NCBI RefSeq assembly: GCF_024699985.1
Contig: NZ_JAJONA010000001.1
Coordinates: 2,796,501-2,860,500, forward strand
Direction of reading: 5' to 3'
Source of the DNA: Phenylobacterium sp. J367
GTDB lineage: Bacteria; Pseudomonadota; Alphaproteobacteria; Caulobacterales; Caulobacteraceae
Length of the DNA stretch: 64,000 nucleotides
The notes below the pieces were generated by a model. It did not search any database, was not told the DNA's origin, and was given only the letters and a program-made list of their open reading frames with translations. How positions within the stretch are numbered: position 1 is the first letter of the stretch; the number at the start of each line of letters is the position of its first letter. Positions 57,161-64,000 of this stretch are shown piece by piece. Made by a program: the position numbers and the translations under genes.

Positions 57161-58095
57161 TTCAGCCTCTCTGGCGAATCTTCCAAGAAATCGACATTGA
57201 ATCCAACGGTCACGCTGATGGCGTGAGCGATAGTATTTTCCCCCCGACTGCGGATAGCGCGACGTAGTTCAAGAGCCTTGGCGCCTACCAAGTATCGGTA
57301 CCAGAAGCCTTGCAGCGTATGGTAAATAGCTCCTTCTACACCATCAAGAAAGCCGAGTCGAAACACGTATCTGTAAATGAAGTACAGCCACGCCGATACG
57401 TAGAATGGGATCGCTCCGTATACGTACCTCTTGATTACGCGCGTGCCTGCGGCTTTTAATGATGTCCGTTGGGGCAATAGGAGGGGGTCTCGCCTGGCTC
57501 CGAGCTCAAGTAATACGATATCCAGGGCCTCGCGCGTAGCATATCTATTATGCTTTTCTATGAAGTCATTGAGCGGGCGTAGGTTCCAATCGGAAAAGCC
57601 GCCGGGAAAGTGTACGGTGCGCCCACTGGAGAGTACGACGTGCTCATCCATCCAACGATCTTCAACAAAGGCGCGCCCTCGCCTAAAGAGCCGAAGCATC
57701 TGCATCGGATAGCGACCGCCGTGCCGAATCCATCTCCCCATGAAAATATGCTTGCGGCTGAGCGTTACGCCTGCAACTTCGTCCGGCAGGTTGTCTAGAT
57801 GGGCATTTACATATCGGACAAGATCCTGCTCGAGTACCTCGTCTGCGTCGAGACGGAGAATCCACTCAGTGTCTATCGGAAGGTTATCAAGCGACCACTG
57901 CAACTGGTCGGCATGATTTAGAAAGGTCCGCGTATATACCTCCGCGCCGAGCGTCTTTGCGATATCCACTGTCCTGTCCGTGGAGCCGGAATCTACGACG
58001 AACACCTTCCTGCAGATGCCCGAGATGGAGCGAATGGCACGTGCGAGATGTAATTCTTCGTCTTTCGTGAGAACGACGGCGGTGATTTCGGGCAT
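57154..58095 (-). CDS. Family 2 glycosyltransferase (WaaE/KdtX-like)
   Basis: A 313-aa GT-A enzyme. The N-terminal EITAVVLTKDEELHLARAI, VVDSGSTDRTVDIAKTLGA and the metal-binding DXD region WILRLDADEVLE are clear. The central GRYPMQMLRLFRRGRA and the C-terminal GFWYRYLVGAKALELRRA resemble the WaaE/KdtX group that adds glucose to LPS inner core or to surface glycans. The donor and acceptor cannot be read from sequence. It is intact. Confidence 0.85.
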   Translation of the reverse strand: MPEITAVVLTKDEELHLARAIRSISGICRKVFVVDSGSTDRTVDIAKTLGAEVYTRTFLNHADQLQWSLDNLPIDTEWILRLDADEVLEQDLVRYVNAHLDNLPDEVAGVTLSRKHIFMGRWIRHGGRYPMQMLRLFRRGRAFVEDRWMDEHVVLSSGRTVHFPGGFSDWNLRPLNDFIEKHNRYATREALDIVLLELGARRDPLLLPQRTSLKAAGTRVIKRYVYGAIPFYVSAWLYFIYRYVFRLGFLDGVEGAIYHTLQGFWYRYLVGAKALELRRAIRSRGENTIAHAISVTVGFNVDFLEDSPERLNC

Positions 58096-58099
58096 GATC

Positions 58100-58722
58100 T
58101 TAGTAGAAATAGATATCGGTGCGCGTTACCCCTGGCCGAGCTGGGCCAACACTCTCGAACCGCCTCACCTGTTTGTACTCTCGCGCAGGCGTGAGCCGTC
58201 CGTCATATCGCCATGCATCGTCTAGGATGATCACCCCCCAGCTGTCACCTTGGTTTCCGCGTGGTTGAAACAGTGCGGGCGCACCAACTCGCTAGGCCAG
58301 TCCTCAGTGCCATCGATGATGATGATATCGAAGGGCCTATCCAGAGCCCGGACGTAGGGAGTGTCGCGATAATTAGCCGTTCCCAAGTCCGCGCTGGCGA
58401 GCATTAATTCTGCATTTTGAACGCCCCGTTCTGCGAGGGTCTTGGTCATGAGAGCATGCCACGCATGATTGTCCTCGACCGAAACGACGCTCTTCGCTCG
58501 CCGTGAGAAGAAAAGAGTGGAGCCTCCACTGCCATACTCAAAGACGGTCGCTTCAGGATTCACGTATGACTGTAAGAATTCGATCGATGACCAGGAAAAC
58601 CAGGGGATCTCTGCATCCACAGGCCTCACGCGGAGGTGCCTTAGGTGTTTCGGTATCCGCGTAGGTGTTCCGGCCAAATCGAGCGCTGCCCGTACGGACT
58701 TCTCGATCAAATTTCCTTGCAT
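58100..58722 (-). CDS. Class I methyltransferase-like protein (frameshifted)
   Basis: The first 163 aa (IPWFSWSSIEFLQSYVNPEA, VFEYGSGGSTLFFSRRAKSV, VSVEDNHAWHALM, DIIIIDGTEDWP) have the SAM-fold pattern E/D-x-GxG-x-S and an IDG strand. The reading stops in a G6 run (C6 on the plus strand, ~58232-58238). With one G added it continues VIILDDAWRYDGRLTPAREY to a TAA at 58100, giving 207 aa. This shows that the indel problem also affects the AT-richer island when a long G run is present. Confidence 0.72.
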
Positions 58723-58732
58723 TTGGGCGGCC

Positions 58733-59844
58733 TTATGAGTGGGAGATTGTGCGCTGAAACTCGGTCAGAAAGAGGTGTGACACTTCTGCAGTCGAATAAC
58801 GTTGGGCAGTTAACTGGGCACTTGCAGAGAGCCGCGCCCTTAACGCAGGAGATCCAAGGAGGTCGCGAAGTTTCACTGCCAAATGGCCTTCTTGACGATG
58901 ATCGAAGGTATCACCATTGACGCCGGCGACTAAGAAGTCCCCAAAGCAAGCAAGGTTTGAAACTAGCACTGCACAGCCGCATCCCATGGCCTCGAGAGGT
59001 GCAAGTCCAAAGGATTCGCCTCTTTCGGAGATCGACGGATATACGAAGATGCTCGATTGGCGCATGTGGGCGGCAAGCGCTTCCGGCGAATAGCTTGCGC
59101 CCTCAAACGCTATCCTGGGGTCACCAACTGCGAGCCTCCGCAGTTCAGCAAGATAAGCCGGGCCATCGCCTCCGCCGTCAGCGGTGTGCGGGCCAACGAG
59201 ACGTAAGGTCCATTCCGGATAAGCATCTCGGACCTCGCGAAAGGCTGACACCAAGTGGTGCAGCCCTTTCTCACGAGCAATACGGCCAACATAAAGAATC
59301 TGGTTGCGGCGGAGCGCCTGAGGGGGATTGGGGTTGCGCAGAAACTCCTCTGCTACCGCATTAGGGAGGACCACCACTCGGTTTGCCATACTCGGTGTCT
59401 GAGAGGCTATTGCCGCCGCTACTGTGGTCGAAACAGCTTGTAAGCGAGTGGCGCGGCCGTAGAGGCGCATCTGCCCCTTGGGATACCGTGCGACGCTCAC
59501 ATATATTGCGCCAGCGCGGCGTGGCAGCAGAATTGGGGCGATCACACTATGGGTTATGGTGACATCCGCGGGGGGAGGACCCTTGCAGCTCGCAGGGCGT
59601 ATGCGAAGTCAAGTAACCGATAGGCAATGCGGCTTCGCGGAGCATCCCACGACTTAACCCGAATATGATTTACCCCTTGGATGCTTTCGGAGGCAGGCCA
59701 GTCAGCGAATCTCCGCGAGATCACCGTTACCGTGTTGCCCGCAGCGGCGAATTCGCGACACAAGCCGTCAAAGATCCGCTCGACTGCGCCTCCTCTTGCC
59801 GGCGGCACCGGTAGGAAGGGCCCCATTAGACAGTTGATGCGCAT
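58733..59844 (-). CDS. Family 4-type glycosyltransferase (frameshifted)
   Basis: A GT-B enzyme. The N-terminal part (MRINCLMGPFLPVPPARGGA, VERIFDGLCREFAAAGNTV) and the donor-binding C-terminal part (ILYVGRIAREKGLHHLVSAF, SERGESFGLAPLEAMGCG with the E-x7-E pattern) lie in two frames. A missing base in the G6 at ~59573 explains it; restored, RVLPPADVTITHSVIAPILL is continuous and the length is 370 aa. The start shares TGATG with the acetyltransferase gene upstream. Confidence 0.83.
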
Positions 59845-60431
59845 CAGAACCTCGGTGGCTCTTTCCGCGGATTGGCGCGAGCACGAACCGCGCTCGCAGG
59901 GTTTCCCACGTAGATGGTCCAGGGCTGCAAATCGCGAAATGCGACCGAGCGAGCTCCGAGGACCGCCCCTTCGCCAACGATCACGCCAGGCCCAACCATC
60001 GCATCTGCAGCGAGCCATGCCGAAGGGCCAATGACTACCGGGGCAACGACCAGCTGGAAATTCGGGTCGTCGACATCGTGTGATCCCGCACAGAGGAAGG
60101 CTCCCTCCGACACAATTGCGTGGTCACCGATGGTTACCGGCGCCATGTTGTAGCAGTTGACGCGCCGGCCCAGCGCACATCTGTCGCCAAGGACAAGGTT
60201 GGGAGGGAACCAAATCTTTGCGCTCGGAGAGATTGCCGAAGTTCTTCGCACTTTAGCTCCATAAAGATGGAGCAGGAATAGGCGCCAGATGTTGAACGAA
60301 TTCGGCGTCCATCTGGCGAAGAGCGCCCAAGTCACCCCCCAACTAAGGCGGGTGATCCTGTTCCGAAATGAAAAGCTGGGCCCGCCAGCAAGCGGTCGCG
60401 AAGATGCGGCTGATAAGGGGTGAGACATCAA
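59844..60431 (-). CDS. Left-handed beta-helix acetyltransferase (WcaF-like)
   Basis: A 195-aa hexapeptide-repeat acyltransferase. The N-terminal WGVTWALFARWTPNSFNIWR and LLHLYGAKVRRTSAISPSA match the WcaF/WbbJ exopolysaccharide acetyltransferases. The hexapeptide coils follow (VTIGDHAIVSEGAFLCAGSH, then VIGPSAWLAADAMVGPGV) with the conserved VGNPA near the end. It probably O-acetylates a sugar of the surface glycan. Confidence 0.87.
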   Translation of the reverse strand: MMSHPLSAASSRPLAGGPSFSFRNRITRLSWGVTWALFARWTPNSFNIWRLFLLHLYGAKVRRTSAISPSAKIWFPPNLVLGDRCALGRRVNCYNMAPVTIGDHAIVSEGAFLCAGSHDVDDPNFQLVVAPVVIGPSAWLAADAMVGPGVIVGEGAVLGARSVAFRDLQPWTIYVGNPASAVRARANPRKEPPRF

Positions 60432-60485
60432 CCTAGACTGCCGATCGCGTTTGTTGGATTTTTCATCAGTCTCAGTATCACCAGA

Positions 60486-61703
60486 TTAAATCCGAGACGC
60501 GATAGCCTGCATCATTGCAAGTGAGGACTGCCGCACGTCGAATTGCTGGCGAAAGAGGCCTCTCGCCGCTTGGCCCATGTCCTCCCGCTCAAGGTCACTC
60601 ATTTCGTCCCACTCCCTAAGCATCTCTAAGATGCCTTGTGGAGTGTCTGCTGCAACAAGGCCAGCCTTGGCCCGATGGACCTCGCGCCATATATTGACCT
60701 TGTCAGTTATCAGAACTGGTTTACCGCAACCTAGCGCTTCAGCGACAACAATCCCAAAATTCTCCTGGTGAGACGGGAGGACGAATGCGTCGGCCCCATA
60801 GAATGCACCCCACTTAGCGTTACCCTGGAGCATCCCCGGCCAATGCACCCGATCAGAGATTCCCAACACAGCAGCTCGGCGCTTCAACTTATCCAGTGTT
60901 CCTTCGCTGTCGGGCCCGGCGATAACAAGGTCGAGTTCCGTATTCAGCCGACAGGTGGAAGAGAATGCCTCAATAAGCATGTCGCATCCCTTTTTGGGGT
61001 GAATGCGACTCAGAAATAGAATGTATGGCCGGGCACCTAAATGTGGGACACGCTCTGCGAAAGCGGCGAGTTGTTCTGGCGAAGCGATCGGTGGCGAGGC
61101 CGTGCCATAGCCTACAACAAGTTCGTAATACCCGAGCGGCCAGAATGACTTCCGTGCGAGAAGGCGTTCTTCATCAGTAGTGAATAGGACGGCTGCAGCT
61201 TTTCGCAAGAGCGGCCCTTCATTGAATAGCCAGAAAATCTGCTTTGCGACGTGTTTGAGTGGATATTGTTTCTTGAACCATGGATCGAGCATCCCGTGAG
61301 GGAATACGAAATACGGTGTCTTTGATTTTCGCAACGCGCGAGCAGCCGCCATCGCAGCAAAATTCCAGAGCCCATTGACTACGACTGCGTCGTAGTTGGA
61401 CGCATTCTCCCTGAGCCAAGCGGTTATAGACGGTGAATAGCTATACCTGCGAAGGATTGGTCGAAGAGGTGATTTGGGAAGCGTCTTGCCTGTGGCATGA
61501 ACCACTAGTGGAATTTCCTGGAGAAACGCAGAGCAAGGGTCGTCTGTCGTAACGATCTCTCGGGTCCCCCATCCCGCGGACGCCTCGTTCTGGCGGAGGA
61601 TGCCTTCGATCGGACCTCCTCCGATCGGGTTCGCGCTTGCGATGACGTGGAGGAGACGAAGGGGTCGGATTGCGCTGAAGTTACTGTCTTGCTGCTTCGT
61701 CAT
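60486..61703 (-). CDS. Family 4 glycosyltransferase
   Basis: A 405-aa GT-B enzyme. The N-terminal LRLLHVIASANPIGGGPIEG and FVFPHGMLDPWFKKQYPLKH are typical of the exopolysaccharide GT4 group. The donor-binding half has ILFLSRIHPKKGCDMLIEAF, DLVIAGPDSEG and HQENFGIVVAEALGCGKPVL with the two conserved glutamates. It is intact. Its start overlaps the downstream end of the previous gene by four bases (61700-61703). Confidence 0.88.
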   Translation of the reverse strand: MTKQQDSNFSAIRPLRLLHVIASANPIGGGPIEGILRQNEASAGWGTREIVTTDDPCSAFLQEIPLVVHATGKTLPKSPLRPILRRYSYSPSITAWLRENASNYDAVVVNGLWNFAAMAAARALRKSKTPYFVFPHGMLDPWFKKQYPLKHVAKQIFWLFNEGPLLRKAAAVLFTTDEERLLARKSFWPLGYYELVVGYGTASPPIASPEQLAAFAERVPHLGARPYILFLSRIHPKKGCDMLIEAFSSTCRLNTELDLVIAGPDSEGTLDKLKRRAAVLGISDRVHWPGMLQGNAKWGAFYGADAFVLPSHQENFGIVVAEALGCGKPVLITDKVNIWREVHRAKAGLVAADTPQGILEMLREWDEMSDLEREDMGQAARGLFRQQFDVRQSSLAMMQAIASRI

Positions 61704-62845
61704 TGCAACCTCGACCTATGCGGGTCGTCGTCCCGTTCGCGAACGGCGGCTAGCCAGGCGCTATCCGGACTCGTCGTGCGACCTTGCACGATAGAAAGCA
61801 GCGCTTCTGCCCCTGCTTCGGCAGACAAATGAGCACGCGCCCAGTGGGCTCGAGCACTGCGTAGGTCGGCTCTGTTCACGCCTTTCGCAACGGATCTGAT
61901 GGCGTCGGAAAGTGCTCTCACCGAGTTCTCGGGCGCGACTCTCCCTAGGAAGGGGTGCCGCTCGATCACCAGTGAGGCGCCGACTCGGCGGGACACTACG
62001 GCTGGGGTGCCGCTGAGCAGTGCTTCAGTCACCACCGCACCCCAACCGTCCTTCCTTACCGACGGCAAGACAAGGACATCGATCGAAGCCATGAAAGCCG
62101 GGATCTGCTCCGACGGTAAGATGCCGAGATGCGTTACAGACCCTGGTCGGCGCCGTGCGCATCGCCCGAGCGCCGCCTCCAAGGTTCCGCTCCCTACTAC
62201 CGTCAAATGCGCTTCCGGGAGTTGCGACATTGTCGATAGGAGCAAGTGAAAGCCTTTGGCTCGTTCAAGCCGCCCCACATATCCGATGTGGAGGGAATGC
62301 TCGCCTGCCGCGGCCGATAGCGAGGGGGTGTCTGGTCTATCAAGGAAGTAGGCAAAGGGGAATATTTTACCCGGGTCATATCCCGCAAGTCGAAACCATA
62401 TCGGGCCTTCACGCCCAATCGCCAACACGAAAGAGGCCTGAGTGCGAATCCGACCCTCAGTCGCCCAGGAGTGCCCGAGGCGAAGGAACGTGCCGGCGCC
62501 ATCCATTGCCCGCGGCTCGCTCATAATCCCGAAAGTATCTCCCCGTGTGAGCACCTCTTGGAGGCCGTGACTTATCGTCGACGGTCCGTGGATTCCTGAG
62601 AAAATGTGGACTGTGTTCGGTGGAGCCTCTCTTATCACTCCGCTGATTTGTTCCGGCGTCGGCGCAACCACGACCGAAGGCGTGCGTGCCCAATCAGAAC
62701 GCCAGCCCTGGGCAGCCCGCGCCGCGGGAACGCCATCGTGGCTGATGTAAACTGCACCTGAGACGCCTCTGGATTGGGCCAAGGCTCTGAAGAGCGGCAT
62801 CTTATGTTGGGAGATGCAGGGCTCCCAGAGGTAGATGTAAACCAC
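61700..62845 (-). CDS. Glycosyltransferase, GT4-like
   Basis: A 381-aa GT-B protein beginning MVYIYLWEPCISQHKMPLFR. The C-terminal half has HIGYVGRLERAKGFHLLLST, HLTVVGSGTLEAAL and SVRKDGWGAVVTEALLSGTP, matching the donor-binding motifs of GT4. The N-terminal half is more divergent, so the acceptor is unknown. It is intact and overlaps the next gene by four bases. Confidence 0.82.
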   Translation of the reverse strand: MVYIYLWEPCISQHKMPLFRALAQSRGVSGAVYISHDGVPAARAAQGWRSDWARTPSVVVAPTPEQISGVIREAPPNTVHIFSGIHGPSTISHGLQEVLTRGDTFGIMSEPRAMDGAGTFLRLGHSWATEGRIRTQASFVLAIGREGPIWFRLAGYDPGKIFPFAYFLDRPDTPSLSAAAGEHSLHIGYVGRLERAKGFHLLLSTMSQLPEAHLTVVGSGTLEAALGRCARRRPGSVTHLGILPSEQIPAFMASIDVLVLPSVRKDGWGAVVTEALLSGTPAVVSRRVGASLVIERHPFLGRVAPENSVRALSDAIRSVAKGVNRADLRSARAHWARAHLSAEAGAEALLSIVQGRTTSPDSAWLAAVRERDDDPHRSRLQ

Positions 62846-62846
62846 G

Positions 62847-63668
62847 TCAGCACGATCGCGCTAGTGGTACTGCCTTGCGAGTCAGCCGACCGAGAGTCGC
62901 TTGCCAGTCCAAGATGCGGATCAGGCTCCAGATGGTAAGTTTCAGCAAGAGTCGAAGCGGATCGGGCAAATTCAATCCAACAAGAGCGCGGAGCCTTGCT
63001 TGATCGACTTCATAGGCATCATTTAATCGACCGCTGCCGCTGATTGACCCGGGGTAGATGCGAAAGCATCCAAAATCTACGTGCTTTCGTCTGAACTTAT
63101 GTCCCGCCATGGCTAGGCGAAGGAACAACTCGCCATCCCAACATGTGCGGTTTGTCGTGTTAAAGCCGCCCACCGCCTTGACTGCATCCACGCGAAGAAA
63201 GGCAGCTTGCTGGACAATGACCGCAACGCCCAGCGCGTACAGAAGTGGGGTCATGATCGGCGCGGAATAGACACGGCGCAGAACTCGATCGTTCTGGTCG
63301 ATTACCAGTCCGTGACCGTAAACCACAGCGAGATCCGGTCGGCGTTCCCATTCCAGCATCGCCTCCCGGAATGCACCAGGCAAGACGACATCGTCAGAGT
63401 TAAGGTAGTAGAGATAACGCCCCCTGCAGGCCGAAAGGGCCTTGTTTAGTCCGTCTGCTGGCCCATCGTCGGGAGTCAGTATGACCTGCGAAATACGGTC
63501 CCCGTAACTGGCTATTATATCGCGACTCCCGTCTGTAGAGCCGGGATCGACTACTATATACTCAAGGTCCGGGAAATCCTGGGCAAGTACCGAATCTATA
63601 CATTGCCGAAGATAAGCGGCCTGGTTAAATGATATGGTGATCACAGAGATGAGGGGCGGTGTTTTCAT
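62847..63668 (-). CDS. Family 2 glycosyltransferase
   Basis: A 273-aa GT-A enzyme; the best start is ATG 63668 (MKTPPLISVITISFNQAAYL), because it gives the normal family N-terminus. Motifs are YIVVDPGSTDGSRDIIASY, TPDDGPADGLNKALSACRG and the DXD-type YLNSDDVVLPG, followed by FNTTNRTCWDGELFLRLAMAG. It is intact. It overlaps the upstream polymerase/ligase gene by four bases (63665-63668). Confidence 0.88.
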   Translation of the reverse strand: MKTPPLISVITISFNQAAYLRQCIDSVLAQDFPDLEYIVVDPGSTDGSRDIIASYGDRISQVILTPDDGPADGLNKALSACRGRYLYYLNSDDVVLPGAFREAMLEWERRPDLAVVYGHGLVIDQNDRVLRRVYSAPIMTPLLYALGVAVIVQQAAFLRVDAVKAVGGFNTTNRTCWDGELFLRLAMAGHKFRRKHVDFGCFRIYPGSISGSGRLNDAYEVDQARLRALVGLNLPDPLRLLLKLTIWSLIRILDWQATLGRLTRKAVPLARSC

Positions 63669-64000
63669 TGTTGGCCTGCTCGACGCGGAGCCTCGACCGA
63701 GCGAGATTGCTGCAATACCCAGATTGCACACAGGATATGTACAGTCACGTGGAAACGGACATCCGCTCCGAAAGGAGAAAAGGGGATATTCCAAAGGAGC
63801 TGTAGAAGCGAAAATCCCACAAACGGGGCGGCAGCTGGCGGACAGTCTACGAGGCGAATGAGTGCGAGAGCACCCACTAAAAAGGCAGCAGCCCAGAACA
63901 CCGCGCCGAGCAATCCCGCTTCGACCCAGGAACCAAAGAAGTACGAGTGAGTCGGTATCAGTTCAGAGTCTATGCCCACGTCTCTCGCGTTAACTCCTCG
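63665..64000 (-). CDS. O-antigen polymerase/ligase-like membrane protein (C-terminal part)
   Basis: The open reading frame runs off the right edge of the window. The visible 111 residues include IPTHSYFFGSWVEAGLLGAV, hydrophobic helices (AVFWAAAFLVGALALIRLV, FVGFSLLQLLWNIPFSPFG) and a basic C-terminus. The H-S-x-F motif followed by a hydrophobic helix is the typical late part of Wzy/WaaL-type O-antigen polymerases and ligases. Its presence supports assembly of a heteropolysaccharide by the genes to its left. Confidence 0.7.
   Translation of the reverse strand, partial: RGVNARDVGIDSELIPTHSYFFGSWVEAGLLGAVFWAAAFLVGALALIRLVDCPPAAAPFVGFSLLQLLWNIPFSPFGADVRFHVTVHILCAIWVLQQSRSVEAPRRAGQQ

Overview
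This 64 kb window is very GC-rich chromosomal DNA from an alphaproteobacterium. PuuD-type urate oxidation, the NasT/NasS pair, ExoD and an RTX surface protein beside a GDP-mannose/polysaccharide locus together suggest Caulobacterales (Phenylobacterium/Caulobacter-like). That placement is inference from gene content. No rRNA, tRNA, CRISPR array or insertion sequence was seen.

Layout. (1) 1-10.6 kb holds nitrate assimilation: mobA, the nitrate-responsive antitermination pair nasT-nasS, a strong terminator, then narK-nirBD-nasA-cobA and a nitrate-reductase-associated protein. (2) 10.6-19.7 kb holds purine-ring catabolism. On the minus strand are uraH-xdhA-xdhB-xdhC-puuD-allA; divergent from them are puuE-uraD-alc. 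(3) 19.8-22.2 kb has a lipoprotein-type alpha/beta hydrolase, exoD and a small lipoprotein. (4) 22.2-27.3 kb is a complete urease operon, ureD-ureA-(75-aa HupE-like peptide)-ureB-C-E-F-G. Blocks 1, 2 and 4 convert nitrate, xanthine, urate, allantoin and urea to ammonium, so the left 27 kb works as a nitrogen-scavenging island.

(5) 27.6-46.9 kb is one giant RTX (glycine/aspartate, calcium-binding) gene. When its 13 apparent indels are resolved, the span gives exactly 6412 codons. It is built from three recognisable modules arranged in higher-order duplications, followed by an internal secretion-domain-like segment, a cadherin-like domain, a 16-glycine linker and a terminal RTX block. (6) Directly downstream is a roughly 1450-aa AAA-ATPase/TPR/hybrid histidine kinase with receiver and Hpt domains. 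(7) 51.3-56.2 kb holds manC, an AGE-family sugar isomerase, a UDP-GlcNAc-type dehydrogenase and a lipoprotein. (8) From about 56.3 kb to the end the DNA is clearly more AT-rich. It carries, all on the minus strand, two methyltransferases, five glycosyltransferases, an acetyltransferase and the end of an O-antigen polymerase/ligase. This looks like a horizontally acquired surface-polysaccharide cluster.

A major caveat is that about 37 single- or double-base indels break otherwise well-conserved genes throughout the window. Nearly all lie in G/C homopolymers or at GGCGCC sites. They look like base-calling or assembly errors rather than real pseudogenes, and each broken gene is annotated over its full inferred span.
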